Shown: positions 10,832-22,335, counted from the first letter of the stretch. The stretch: 64,000 nt of DNA from Sacculina carcini (GCA_916048095.2 OU696573.1:6256918-6320917); one strand, 5' to 3'. A program made the numbers and translations. Notes: generated by a model not told the origin, from the sequence alone.

Positions 10832-11982
10832 TTGCATTTAATCAATAGTTCTTTCCTTCATGGTGTATTCTATCCTGAGAAGCATGCAGTCATCCTTCCA
10901 ATACTCAAAAAACCTTCACTCGATCCCTCGCTATGTAGCAGTTATCGTCCTATTTCTCTACTCAACTTTCCATCTAAACTCCTCGAGTCTGCTATTTATT
11001 CTCAACTTGCGCTATTCATCAACAAATCTCTTGAACCCTTCCAATCTGGTTTCAGGTCTGCTCACTCTACTGAATCTGTCCTAACCTCCGTTACTACTAC
11101 TGTTTTTTCTCATTTCTCATTTAGTAAATCTGCTTTGCTTATCCTCCTTGATCTGTCGGCAGACTTTGACTTAGTTGACCATTCAATTTTAATCAGAAAT
11201 CCCTCCTTTCTTGGTGTGTCCTCTTCAGCGCTCTCTCTTCTACATTCTTATCTTACTGATCGTTCCTACTCGGTGCAATTCAATTCCACTACTTTTAAGC
11301 AAACTCCTCTACTTTCGGGTGTGCCACAAGGTTCCATTCTAGCCCTGCTTCTATTCAATCTGTACATGTCTTCTCTATGTCCTATTCTCCGTCGCTATTC
11401 TGTCCAGTTCCACGTCTACGTAGACGATATACAAATAATTATTCCTCTTCTCTCCCCCATGCTTCGTTCTTATCAGACATTATCTATGCTATTTTTTCCT
11501 GGTGTGCTTCTCGCAGTCCCCTTCTTAAAACTTCCAAATCAGAATTCTTCATTCTACATCCTCCTCGCATAACACATCCGTTGCTCACTTTACCTCTATC
11601 TAAAAGTGTTCGTGATCTCGGAGTCATTCTGGATTCGTCACTTTCTTTTTCTGTAAATATTTCTGCTGTTGCTCGCACTTGTCATCTCATTCTACGTTCG
11701 CTATATCCTATCAGCCCTTTTCTCGACCGTCCCTCAGCTATTAAACTGATTTATTGTTTCATTTTTTCAAGAATCAACTACTACAATTCTTTATGTTTCT
11801 ATGTACCTCGCTCCTCTCTGAAAATCCTGCAACATGTCATTAATAAATATTGTCGTTTCATGTTTTCTCCTTCCCAATTTTGTCATACCTCGCCCTATCT
11901 CTACACACTTCGATGGCTTCCGATCATCCCTCGCATCCACTTTTATATTTGCTTTCTTGTTTACTTTAAATTTGCTTTCTAG
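10832..11982 (+). pseudogene. LINE G reverse transcriptase
   Basis: Two frames: 10832 to about 11480 carries the fingers and palm (LLDLSADFDLVDHS, SGVPQGSIL, LFNLYMSSLCPILRRY, HVYVDDIQI), and about 11480-11982 carries the rest (KSEFFILHPPRI, VRDLGVILDSSLSF, INYYNSLCFY). One frame shift lies near 11450-11490. The catalytic box reads YVDD, not YADD, and the block after SALL reads DLSADFD. RT activity is ruled out by the shift and the Q insertion. Confidence 0.8.
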
Positions 11983-12165
11983 TTTACTACCGCTTCAACT
12001 TCAGTCTACCACTTCAGTCACTTCAGTCTACCGCGTGCGGCGCTGGAGTGCGCACGCGACCGGGGCTCCTGTGATAATTTGTCGTGTAGTTATTGTTATG
12101 TATATCTATGTTGTAAGATGCTTCTAAAACCACGTAGTTGATGAGTATCGCAATAAATGAAATAT
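11968..12165 (+). repeat. repeat Q, copy 1
   Basis: An ~200-bp insert in LINE G. It starts with one CTTCAGTCTACCACTTCAGT unit and then has unique sequence (GGCGCTGGAGTGCGCACGCG, CTCCTGTGATAATTTGTCG, GTAAGATGCTTCTAAAA). It ends GATGAGTATCGCAATAAATG. The same sequence sits at 17165-17486. The LINE G reading frame continues across the insert (VYFK then KLLHDP), which fixes the borders to a few bases. It has no ORF. The end with AATAAA suggests a short retroposon, but its class is not known. Confidence 0.75.
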
Positions 12166-12562
12166 AAACTTTTGCATGACCCCCAGCAACCTACGTACCT
12201 CTCGCAGCTTCTTACACTCTCTAATAATTTTCTTTCCCGTCATCCACTTCCTCTATCCCGTCCACGAGCCCTCAATGAATCTACTTGGTCTAGTAAATCC
12301 TTCCCTTTCTATGCTCCACCTTTGTACAACTCTCTTCCCTCCCATGTTATCTCCTCCACATCCTTATCATCGTTTTCCTCTTCTCTGCGCAATAATCTCT
12401 TTGATAAATCTTTGGATCATGACTCTCACTCTCCTACTCCTTACGCTTCGCTCTGAGCCATCATACCGTACCCGTCTCGCTTGATATATTTACACGAATT
12501 TTTTTGCCCTTTCTGCTTTCTTCTTACTGCCATGTTTCAATTTTGCGGTGTGTATGCATGAT

Positions 12563-12564
<2 letters not shown>

Positions 12565-12619
<55 letters not shown>

Positions 12620-12645
12620 GTGTGTGTGCTTGTGGGTGTGTGTAT
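12565..12645. repeat. (TG)n microsatellite
   Basis: About 80 bases of nearly pure TG dinucleotide inside the 3' UTR of LINE G. Confidence 0.95.
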
Positions 12646-12768
12646 TGTCCGCTTGTTTGTTTTCCATAAGAGGCGTGTCTTACCTATTTGTTTTTTGCAC
12701 CATCATTTGTCTTTTCGCGCGTGTGTGGGCTATACAAATAAACGTTAATGAATGAATGAATGAATGTA

Positions 12769-13423
12769 CAATGGTCTGATAAAAAACGTAAATTAACACG
12801 CAAATGATAGTGAAGACAGATGTTTAAGATATTGTATACGCAGAACAAATAGGGCATTGAAAAATACTGCCGTAGAAAGTTCAAATAGTGGGTGGGCTCA
12901 TTGGTCAGTGCTACTAAAAATCGAATGATTTATACCTGACAAGTGATCTGCGAATCTTTTGATAAATGTAATATATAAAGATAAAGATTTTAAATTTAGA
13001 TTGCATAGAGAAAAAGCCTTGGTGTTGTATATGGTTGTGCTGACAATTATGTCTATGTAATATAATAACATTTTGAATTACATTTACATTTCGATGTTGT
13101 ATTTTATTCAAATAGTTTTAAAATAGGTGTTTCAAAAACTTGGTTGAATTTAATCTTTACGTTGAGTAAACATTTTTAATAATTCAAAGTGTATGAAGCT
13201 GTTCTTGGTTCTAAACGGTTGTTATTGCAAGAACAAAACTAATTCAATCAACACTTCGACATCGTAAGCAATAACGGACTCAGGGATGCAGCGAACATAT
13301 GATAATGTATAATTAATAATTTACTTTAACTAATGTTTTGCGAATTATCACGTCGTTGAATTATCGTAAGATTAACTAGCGTTTTGTTTGTGTGAGGACC
13401 CCATTGTTTAGCACATCCTACAG
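12769..13423. other. AT-rich low-copy spacer
   Basis: No transposon signature, terminal repeat or coding block was recognised. The longer open frames here are A/T-driven and carry no motif. Confidence 0.5.
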
Positions 13424-13487
13424 CCAATCGTAACCTTGGAGGTACATTGGTCGTCGCCAACAGTGCGTCTCAGTCATGTGGAAAAAT
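13424..13487 (+). other. exon-like island
   Basis: A 64-base GC-richer stretch preceded by a possible acceptor (ATCCTACAG) and followed by a strong donor (AAT|GTAAGTAA). Two frames are open through it, one reading NRNLGGTLVVANSASQSCGK. Its phase does not simply join the exon candidate at 14098 in that exon's best frame. Weak evidence only. Confidence 0.2.
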
Positions 13488-14097
13488 GTAAGTAATTACA
13501 ATACGAAACAAATTGTGAAGGCATACCTGTTCTACTTCACTTATACGAGTAAAACAAGTCAACACCTTGTTACACCCCTAATCAACCGATGAGACACAAC
13601 GGAACAAACAACCAATTAACGACCAATTGGTCACGTAATCACCCCGCAGGACGTGATATTCTATCGCCAACAGCACATATTCGCTTTCTCACGGACCAAC
13701 TGAGTTTCTTGGCGCGTATTATTTCTCAATACAAATATTTTACGTACTCACTGATCAATTGAAAATATTTATCATAAATATAAACTGCTATGTAGCTTGC
13801 TTAAATAATTTTACAATGGTCAATGTCTTAAACTCTGTTTTCATTGCTGAAGACAAAATGAATCATCAGTTATTGTATAAGCGCATTACTGTACTTTCAA
13901 TTTCCTTTTGATGTTGTGCAAATTCTTCGGAAGCACAATATATTATGCCGTATTGAATCAATATTATGCGTCATGTAATGAGCATATTCTGATAAAACGT
14001 TTACAATTTTAAATGATGACAAAAACTTTATCTCTATCAACCTAATACTTACCCATACCCGAAGATACCTTTGTTCTTTCGTCGTTTTGTATGACAG

Positions 14098-14271
14098 GAC
14101 AGTGGTCGATCAAACGAAGAAGCCAAAGCGTCAAAACCAGTACCTTCAACAACGCCGCAGTCGGAATCCTCACCCAAAAAGGCATCCCCACCGAAGCAAC
14201 GCCGCAATCTGACAATGCCGAGGAAATATTACAAGCCAATCACTACCAGACCTTCCAAATCTAACCAATAG
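14098..14271 (+). CDS. candidate 3'-terminal coding exon of a host gene
   Basis: A GC-balanced island in very AT-rich DNA. A pyrimidine-rich tract ending in TTTGTATGACAG sits immediately upstream, and the frame set by that AG is open for 57 codons to TAG at 14269. The peptide begins DSGRSNEEAKASKPVPSTTP and is rich in Ser, Pro and Lys, like a disordered tail with basic patches (KKASPPKQRR, MPRKYYKP). A second frame is also open for 38 codons, so the reading frame is not certain. No transposon family is recognised here. It could be the last exon of a gene with upstream exons outside or in the 12.8-14 kb spacer. Function unknown. Confidence 0.35.
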   Translation, partial: DSGRSNEEAKASKPVPSTTPQSESSPKKASPPKQRRNLTMPRKYYKPITTRPSKSNQ

Positions 14272-14637
14272 ACTATAATGCATTCATTACATGTTATAAA
14301 TAACTGAAATGTATTTATAACTTTTTTGTCGGAAACGTTTATTCCAATAACAATTTTCCTGATATGCTTGATAAAACAATCTTTACTCATGTGAAATGAA
14401 TGTTTTCAATATCGTTTTCAAGGAACTCGCCTATGTCGTATGAGCTATTCATATGAGTTATAATCAAACACAGCGATGATGTTGAAATAAATCGACATAA
14501 ATTTGGTCTCAATTCAAAAATAAATATAAGTGATAGTAGATATGAATTACCCGTAGGCGATATATTTGTTGGTTTAGCTAGGCTGAATAGTCTAATGCCA
14601 ACGAGATCGAACTGTATGACTGTATCACAGCTTGCAA
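14272..14637. other. AT-rich spacer, possible 3' UTR
   Basis: About 365 bases with no coding block or repeat recognised. If the exon at 14098 is real, the first part would be its 3' UTR. Confidence 0.4.
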
Positions 14638-14639
14638 TA

Positions 14640-16676
14640 CAGTCAAATCTCGTGAATATGACACCTCGCTACTATGACAGTCTCGCTACTATGCCACCTT
14701 TTGCTCGGCAAAGACAAAATTCCGTACTAAATGAAATTTACTATGACACCCCTGATCTCGCTACTATGACATGACCTATGAACTGCAAATTTGCTCAACT
14801 GCAAAGTTGTTACTGGTAAACTTGGACAGTGGAATGTTCCAAGTGTTACTGCGAGGAAACGATTGTATGGAGCATCTTTCTGCGTTGGTGTTCAGGGTGT
14901 TGTGCTCGGCTGTAGAGATAATATCGTGTTCACTTTTCTCTTTTTTGTCGCTTGACACAAACACACCACACTTTACTATCGGTTGGCTCAGAAGTTGAAA
15001 ACGCAATACAGAAACTACATATAATGTAAGATAAGAAGCGTAAGCGAACCGACTTTACGCTGACGGAAAAAAAAGAAATTGTTGATGCTGCTAAGAAGGA
15101 GCCGAATCTGTCCAAGCTGACCAGGGAATGAGCCGAAATCGGGGCGTTTAAGTTAAGAGAACCACCGTGATGGGCATTCTTCGTAGGAGGGATGCAATTG
15201 AGGAGGCCATTATAGCTGGAGTTCAATCGAAGCGCATGAAACTGACGCAAGCTCACGACCCGAAGCTCGATGAGAGTGTTCTCAAGTGGTTGAAGCAAGC
15301 AAGAGGACATAATCTGCCTGTCAGCGGCGGTCTATATCAAAGAGAAAGCAATCAAGCTGACCGAGATGATGCACATTCCGAATTATATGGCAAGCGACGG
15401 TGGGCTGGACAAGTCCAAGAAGCACCATGGCGTCACGTTTGAGACAGTGCAGGACGAAGTTGGAGCAGTGGACTTGCAATCCCTTTTTAAGTGGCAATAA
15501 CAGGTTCTCCAGCCCCTGCTCGGCCAGTTCTCAGCAGACGACGTTTTCAATATGGACAAGACGGGACTCTTCTGGCAGCTGCTTCCAAACAAGACCATGC
15601 CATTTAGAGGAGAGCGGTGCACTGGAGGAAAGAAAAACAAGCAAACAATCACTCTTTTGGTCGGGGCAAACATGAAGGACAGTGAAAAACGTCCTCTTCT
15701 AGCGATCGACAATTTTATACAAAATCCTGCCTTCAAAAACAACGATATTCCGATTAAGTACAAGGCGAACTCGAAGCCTTGGATGACGGATAAGATTTTC
15801 TAGATGTTGCGGACGTGGGACGGACCACTCGGCCAGCAAGGACGCAGGTTGCTGCTCTGTCTCGATAACTTCTCTGGCCACCCTCGCGAGCTCCAACTGG
15901 ACAACAACCAATTGACGTTCTTCCCACCCATCACGACAGCCAACTCTCAACCAATGGATCAGGGAATCATACAAAACCTCAAACGCCAATACAAAAACTT
16001 CCTGCTGTGCCGCCGAATCGAAGCCATGGACGAGGGAAAGGAGCTCAAGCTCACATTGTTCAACGCTTTACACGTCGCCCGGTGTGCTTGGGATCAAGTC
16101 AGCGAGTCAACGATCATGAACTGCTTCGCAAAGGCCAAGTTTATCGAAGAGAATATGGGAACTGAGCCAGAGGATGCTGAGCTGCTCGAGATCTGGGAAG
16201 CTTTGCCTGCCGAAGAGAAGATGCACGAACACGAGGAAATCAAGCTGAGTGACTTTCTCGAAGCCGACGAGTGCCTCGCGACTGGCGGGCATTTGACACT
16301 AGAGGAGATTACGGTGGAGATTATGGAGGAGCCGGTGGAAAGCGAAGACGGCTAGGTAACTGTGGAGGATGAAATTGTTACGCTCCAGGAAGCCCACCGC
16401 GTATGGAGCACTTTACGAAAGTTCCTGCAGCAAAAAAGCTGAAAGCCCAATGTGATGCAGGCTTGCGATCGGCCTGACAACAAGCTACATGAAATCAGCA
16501 GGAAGAAAATGCACCAGCCAACGATTTCTGAGAGCTTTCGCGCCAGTTGGTCACGTTCTTGAAAGAATAAAACCATTTTACAAACTCTACTATACCCCTC
16601 TCGCTGATATGACAGTCTCGCTACTATGATAATCTTGCTCGGCCCCAACTGGTGTCATAGTAACCAGATTTGACTG
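14640..16676 (+). mobile_element. Tigger/pogo-type DNA transposon (Tc1/mariner superfamily)
   Basis: Terminal inverted repeats start CAGTCAAATCT at 14640 and end AGATTTGACTG at 16676. The left flank is TA; the right flank is CA, probably a mutated TA. Subterminal repeats of CTCGCTACTATGAC occur three times on the left and in related form on the right. A broken transposase lies between. CAGTCAAA ends, a TA target and a CENP-B-like transposase identify the Tigger/pogo group. Confidence 0.9.
15025..16355 (+). pseudogene. Tigger-type transposase
   Basis: A CENP-B-like N-terminus (DFTLTEKKEIVDAAKKEPNL, then AHDPKLDESVLKWLKQARG) is followed by the DDE core: NMDKTGLFW with the first Asp, LLCLDNFSGHP with the second, and PMDQGIIQNLKRQYK with the third. 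An acidic C-terminal tail (EEITVEIMEEP) ends at 16355. It is broken by a TGA near 15128, a frame shift near 15320, a TAA near 15498, another shift before 15552 and a TAG at 15801. By family it would cut and paste at TA sites. All three catalytic Asp are still present, but the gene is dead. Confidence 0.85.
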
Positions 16677-16679
16677 CAT

Positions 16680-16985
16680 ATTTGAGACTCGTGAGCACTT
16701 TCATGGTTTCTGATTCATGGCTCATAAAAGCGGCACAAAATGGTATGTATGTATCCAACGCGTATATCAAAAGCACCTTCTACACGAACTCAACACCACC
16801 AAATCGCACACACCAAACACACATCCACCACCGAAATACACAACAGAAACTCACATAGACACGATCACATGAACGCGCACAACTAAATCACTCACACAAG
16901 ACACAAAGACAAGCACGTGCACGCAGACGGACACACAACACACGGACATGCACGCATATGCACGCACACGAAAAGTTTTCACGCA
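16680..16985. other. CA-rich spacer
   Basis: A stretch with many ACAC, CACACA and ACGCAC words and no coding block. It resembles decayed simple repeat. Confidence 0.5.
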
Positions 16986-17164
16986 CGCACGTGAAAAGCG
17001 GTGTACCTCAGGGCACAATCTTGGCGCCGATCATGTTCATCTTATACATAAATGATATTCAGGATGTCGTGCCGCCAGACATATACATGAACATGCTCGC
17101 CGACGATGTCAAACTACAAAAAAATATTCGCAGCCTAGAAGATTGTGTAGACTTACAGACATGT

Positions 17165-17486
17165 CAGTAAGTATGCACTTCAGTCTAGCACTTCAGTCAC
17201 TTCAGTCTACCGCTTCCACTTCAGTCTACCACTTCAGTCACTTCAGTCTACCGCTTCCACTTCAGTCTACCACTTCAGTCACTTCAGTCTACCGCTTCCA
17301 CTTCAGTCTACCACTTCAGTCACTTCAGTCTACCGCGCGCGGCGCTGGAGTGCGCACGCGACCGGGGCTCCTGTGATAATTTGTCGTGTAGTTATTGTTA
17401 TATATATATCTATGTTGTAAGATGCTTCTAAAAACCACGTAGTGGATGAGTATCGCAATAAATGTATTCCATTTTAAAATGTATTC
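17165..17486 (+). repeat. repeat Q, copy 2, with 41-bp tandem array
   Basis: A 322-bp insert in LINE H flanked by CATGT at 17160-17164 and 17487-17491, a likely 5-bp target duplication. The 5' part holds about three and a half 41-bp units built on CTTCAGTCTACCACTTCAGT plus CACTTCAGTCTACCGCTTCCA. The 3' part is nearly identical to copy 1 at 11968-12165 and ends CGCAATAAATG. Copy 1 has only one unit, so the tandem part varies in number. Confidence 0.75.
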
Positions 17487-17651
17487 CATGTATAGAAGGT
17501 TTGGAACTGTGGAGTGATCACTGGCAAATGTCATTTAATACAAAGAAATGTCGAATTGTAGGATTTGGGACTAGTAAATTCAGACCAAACTATTCTTACA
17601 TCATGAATAATATACCATTACAGGATTCGCAAAAAAGACCTTGGAGTAATA

Positions 17652-18203
17652 ATGAATCACAAGCTGTCTCATGAAAACCATATATCCGAAATAGTGAAAA
17701 AGACAAATTGCAAAATTGCACATATTAAAACAGCTTTCACATATATCACCGCCGAAATGTTAAGGAAGTTAATAATAGCTATCATTAGACCATCTCTAGA
17801 ATACGCTGTCACAATATGGAGTCCGCATTTACAGAAGCACAAGGAAAAACTAGAGAAATTACAAAGATCAGCTACAAAAATATCACACGAGACAAGACAT
17901 TTAGGCTACAGTGAAAGACTGAGAAAATTGAGCCTATCTACACTAGAAGAAAGAAGAGTCAGAGGAGATGTGATAGCTATATATAGATATATGACAGGCA
18001 AAGAAAATATTCAAAATACCAGTCTATTCCAGCCGACCAGTTCCACACGTTTACATGCTCTAAGTCTTCAAAAAAGTAGAACCAAAAAAGATATAAAGAA
18101 GTACAGTTTCCCTCAACGTAGTATAGATTTTTGGAATAGAATACCGCAAAATATAATAGGACAGCCAACAACAAGTAAATTCAAAGAAAATTATGATCTC
18201 TGA
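17652..18203 (+). CDS. LINE H reverse transcriptase C-terminal domain
   Basis: A 183-codon open frame with the thumb and connection region of CR1/Jockey-type RTs: KTNCKIAHIKTAF, IIRPSLEYAVTIWSPH, a LEKLQRSATKI block, LSTLEERRVRGDVIAIYRYM and a terminal FWNRIPQ block. These blocks are diagnostic for LINE ORF2 C-termini. There is no catalytic part in this piece. Confidence 0.75.
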   Translation: MNHKLSHENHISEIVKKTNCKIAHIKTAFTYITAEMLRKLIIAIIRPSLEYAVTIWSPHLQKHKEKLEKLQRSATKISHETRHLGYSERLRKLSLSTLEERRVRGDVIAIYRYMTGKENIQNTSLFQPTSSTRLHALSLQKSRTKKDIKKYSFPQRSIDFWNRIPQNIIGQPTTSKFKENYDL

Positions 18204-18399
18204 AAGGCAGGAGACACGAGTTTCTGACTCATTCCTGCGTGAACAGCTCGGTAAGAACTCGGTAAGAACACACGGGTAAAGACAACAAACTACGCAGAAC
18301 GCAAAATGACACTACAGCAGTTCAATGAAACGACTAATACAACATTCCTGCCTGATTTTCCAGAATCAAAGAACACAGATTGATGCAGAGACAAGATTT

Positions 18400-21300
18400 T
18401 AACAAGAAATATAATACATACAATACACATCACCGTTCATAATCACGGAGCCAGGCCGGTGGCCTCCGCTCACGAGTAGACATACGCGTTGGCACATCTT
18501 CACGACTGCTGTTCTGGTCCTCCGCTGACTACTCTGGTTGCGCTGAAAAATCACTTCTTGCTGGAAGCAGAGCAGGCACATAGACAGGAATGTCGTGGTC
18601 ATCACTCTGCTGCGAGTCTCTGTGTAGCTGCTGTGCTCCACTACCCGCCACATCACGCGGACGATAATTGAGCCTCAGATCTCTCACATGTCTGGTGAGA
18701 CCGCCGACGTCCACTGCCTGGTCAGAAACGATGGCAGTGACTCTGCCTGAGGATTATCGAGTAGTGCAGCGCGCACCAGGCGGCTTCACCCACACGTAGT
18801 CGCCAACACGAAAACGACAGTGGCGGAAGCTTGTGTTCACCTCGGGCCCTCGATCAATGCTCTTAATTCTTTTGGTGTACCTGTAGATGACGATGGCCGG
18901 AGCAGTGCCAGACGTAGCATCGTCTTTAGGAGTAATGTTGTGCAGGTAAACAGCCTCTGACACCAAACACTGCTTTCTCGCAGCAATCGTCTTCACACTG
19001 CGATGACAGCGTTCAACAATGCCATTTCCAGACGGTACGTACGCACAGCGAAACTTGAGTTTGACACCCCATTCAGCAACGAAGGCGGAAAATTCTCTGC
19101 TCCGAAAAACAGTGCTATTGTCGCACATAATCTCATGAGGAGCCCCACGCTCGTAGAATATTGATTCAAGCTCTTGCACAACGTGACATGCTGATTCTGA
19201 GAACGACAGGCGCCACAACACAAATCTCGACAGACCACAGTCGATTAAAGTTAGGTAAACACGGCCGTTATGATGCGTCACATGCACAACCACACGCTCC
19301 CAGATTCCCTCCGCACTCAGCTCTCCGTGCCGCCATTTCACAGGGGCTGGAACAATCGACCGGCAAATCTGACATGCGGACACTTCCTGCTGCACTTGAC
19401 GTCGCGAGACACCCAGTCGACTTCTCCGAACAAAATACAACGTTCGACGCACGCCGGGATATCCGGCTTCAACATGAATGCACTCAATGACACTTTCAGC
19501 CGCACAACAGTTGCGCACCCCGGCAGCTCCGACACCTCCTCCAGAGTCACTTGCACTTCTGCTCCTCAACCAGTTCTGCGGTATTCTCGTATTCTCATCG
19601 GCTTTATTCTCCTCAGACCTCACCAAAACAATTGACAATTCCAATGAGAGCTCGCGTTTCAGCTGGCAGATCAAATCGATGCGACGACGTATCAGCATCT
19701 CACCATGTGCTTTGGTGCGCAACCGAGCTCTACCGCTCAGTACGTCAGAAATCCACCGAAAAACAGTAGCTGAATCTGTCTTCAACTCAATTACGTCGAA
19801 CTTCCACGCTATCGCCAGATTCAATCCTCGAATCACTGCTTCCAACTCAGCCATGTTGATATGCGCCGATTCATCACTACGTAACCTACTTGCATCCTCA
19901 ATGACAGTTCTGCCAGGCGACTCTAACACCACGCCAATTGCTAACGAGCTCGCGTCCGTCCACGCAACCACCCGCTTCCCGCTGACTGGCCATGTTCCTC
20001 GAGCGGGGTCATCACGCATCACTCGCTCGTGAACCCACGCCATCTGTGCAATTAATTCGTCACCTCGTATAACATCATACCAACCAGATGAAAGAAAATT
20101 GGCCAGTCTCTTTAGCCAAGCAGCTGCCGGACGCAACCATCCAGTAACAGGCATGTGAGCGACGAGTCGACCACACCACGAAAATACTGCCCGTCGAGTA
20201 ATACGGCTGGGGCAAGCTGCAACGCCAGAATCTCGTTTCCACAGAGTCGTGCCGTGATTTGATCGGACGTGCAGCCCAAGGTGTCTGGCACCCACAGCGA
20301 CTCTTTGCGGTGGCTTGCACTCAAGACCGTATTTGCTGAAGTGAGCCACTACACAGTCGGCGCTGACTTGATCCTCGTCGACGAGCAAATCGTCGACTTA
20401 CGGCAGCACGGCATTCGCCATTGCAGAATCTTGGCTCAACACAGCGCATACGATGAGTTTCATCACCAGCGGAGCGACACTCAAGCTAAACCCAGCCTGG
20501 TGAGGCAATAACGGCGATTATTCAGATCCACGGTCTGGTACGGCCACAATTCTTTGTCTACATGTACCTGCAGGTCGGCGCTCTTTAAGTTCACCACTGC
20601 GACATTCTCTCCGTGCCTTCGCCACTTTCTCAGCTGGTCGGCACACACCTCCGAGTCGGCTGTATGAGAAGACAGGTGACTATTGAGTTCTCTAAAATCT
20701 AGAACGGGAGGCACGCGCGTTCCCTCGCGCTGCTCGATTGCCATTAATGGCACCAGTCCTCGCGGCTCACCGTGACACTCTCGGTCGTAAGGTATGAGCC
20801 ACCCTCTCGCCATCCAGGTATCCCGCTCCTTGTTAAACTTGTCTCGAACCGGAGCACGCATCCCGTACATCGCCGTAGTGTTCTGGAGGGCTTCTGATGT
20901 GACTCCACATGGCCACTTCCACTTCATTGTCCAAGTGAGCTTTTTTGGGTCAAAACGTACAGTAAGATCTGCGGTTTCGATGTCAGACAACGGTCTCGAC
21001 TGACGCTCGCTCGGCCGGATGTTGCTTGTGGGAAAATCACGAACAACACTATTGACGGTTGTCTCAGATATCTCATCTACTGCTACACAGACATGATCAG
21101 AACCAAATTTAACAGCTCTACTGGGTGTGACAATGACACCACCCAGTGCCACAATACCTGACATGCCTAGGATCACGTCCACACCCAACATCGGGCCATT
21201 AACAATCAACGCTCTCAGCCGAAAAGTACCACTGCCACCAGTGCTGACTTGTAAGAAACCGGTGCCCACACATGTCAACTTACCACCACACAACGTAACG

Positions 21301-21790
21301 AGACTGACACTCTCAGCGGTCCAGTTTTCACAACAAATTCGATTCACCAGAGTGTCGGTGCATCCCGTGTCGAATAGGCAGCCAAGAGACGCGCTGTCAA
21401 CGGTGAGAGAAACACTGGGAAGAGCACCAGAAGACGAATTTACTGATTGGGAGCGCATGCCGGTGCCGATGCATCGCCCCCAAGCCGTTTCCCTGTTTCG
21501 GACAGGATCTGGCAAAATGGCCTTTACGTCCACACTGCCAACAAACCACCCATTGTCGCGGTCTGCTGGGACGAGACCCTGCCAACACTGAAGCACTAGC
21601 TTGATTCTCAACACGCCTGTTGGTCGATGTAGCGGCGTAACCGACACCAACACTTAGAGAAACTCGCTGATCGCAGAGAACAGCGCGTGCCCGTGCAATG
21701 ACGTTACATGTTGTCAGACATTCGGCTCTTGCGCCTGCTTGGATCGTCTGACGCACGCTGTCTGGCTGGCCACTGACAAACGCACAGCAC
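18400..21790 (-). mobile_element. Gypsy-like LTR retrotransposon, truncated fossil (element I)
   Basis: Minus-strand LTR-element fossil. Parts in order from the right: end of gag with a zinc knuckle (CWQCGRKGHFARSC), aspartic protease (LFDTGCTDTLV), reverse transcriptase, RNase H (WTDASSLAIGVVL), integrase (zinc-binding part, then a core with VYLTLIDCGL) and a C-terminal tail ending RERRPPAW. The order protease-RT-RNase H-integrase is that of Ty3/Gypsy. The 5' end is missing, no LTR pair was found, and it is broken in several places. It is related to element J but clearly diverged. Old. Confidence 0.8.
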
Positions 21791-21834
21791 AGTGTTGAGT
21801 CCGGTACGTGTTGAGTCCGGTCGATTGTGATTCA

Positions 21835-22335
21835 TGTAAAAACATTTTGGCTGCGCGAAGTGAAACCATATCATCCAAACATTTTCCGTATTTGAGAGAA
21901 ATTGGTGGCCGAAGTCTGTTATATTCTAGTGATGTTGATAATATTGCTTTTCTTTGGTTGGAACTGTGCAGAAGTATACTAAGTATGATAAATTGAGTAT
22001 TGTTGGAAAACAGCGAGCAATAGATAGGTTTCATGCAATAGAAAAACTGAGTGATGGCGGTGTTATGCTGACTTCTTGTACTGTTCTCAACATCGTAATT
22101 TACAAAAAGGGTGTGCACCGCTGTAAATGTTCTTCTGAAAAATAATTATTGTGACAGACATTCATCCACGATTAATTAGAGAGAAATTGAAGCGAAAACG
22201 TTCCACATTGTCTCGTGTGTAGTGGTTGCATGTTTGTGTTGACTTTTTTCATGCCTGTGTGGTTTTATATTATATTCAGTTATTCCATTTGGAATTGTAT
22301 TTGAAGCTTTGTATATTGGTCACATGATTTTTCAA
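21835..22335 (+). repeat. repeat R2, copy 1 (possible transposase fragment)
   Basis: An ~500-bp sequence whose second copy lies in pieces at 30455-30857, 35425-35461 and 46084-46130. One frame reads CDSCKNILAARSET, then REIGGRSLLYSSDVDNIAF. The CxxC, GG-x-L-x-Y-S pattern is reminiscent of the C-terminal region of P-element/THAP-type transposases, but this is only a resemblance. Because it is uninterrupted, this copy shows the empty site of the hAT-type element at 35462. Confidence 0.6.

Larger units (their letters stand above)
10750..12768 (+). mobile_element. LINE G, CR1/L2 group, split by repeat Q
   Basis: A 5'-truncated plus-strand LINE. RT is present from the fingers (PILKKPSLDP, SSYRPISLLNFPSK) through LLDLSADFDLVDH, GVPQGSIL, a V-DD box (YVDDIQI), KSVRDLGVILD and INYYNSL to the thumb (LRWLPIIPRI). 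It is interrupted by repeat Q at about 11968-12165 and resumes with KLLHDPQQPTYLSQLLT and the PRALNEST...LYNSLPS end. The 3' UTR contains a long (TG)n run. The copy ends after AATAAACGTT with (AATG)n at about 12746-12768, a different tail from the (TTG)n of LINEs A and B. Confidence 0.8.
16986..18203 (+). mobile_element. LINE H, CR1/Jockey-like, split by repeat Q
   Basis: The C-terminal half of a LINE RT: SGVPQGTILAPIMFILYINDI, a LADD box (MLADDVKLQ), then after repeat Q GLELWSDHWQMSF, IIRPSLEYAVTIWSPH, KLEKLQRSATK, LGYSERLRKLSLSTLEERR and DFWNRIPQNII to a natural stop at 18203. The palm Tyr of YADD is Leu. Removing Q leaves DLQTCIEGLELW, which places the insert precisely. A frame shift occurs near 17640-17655. 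5'-truncated; no clear tail. Confidence 0.8.

Noticed and set aside
15383-15989. Minus-strand frames over the Tigger transposase
   Set aside because: Shadows of the plus-strand transposase, whose DDE blocks are clear.
17160-17491. Hammerhead-type ribozyme in repeat Q (GATGAG near the end)
   Set aside because: The conserved CTGATGA and GAAA core pair is not present in a proper arrangement.
19161-20032. Plus-strand frames of 100-180 codons over element I
   Set aside because: Antisense to RNase H and integrase coding, no motif of their own.
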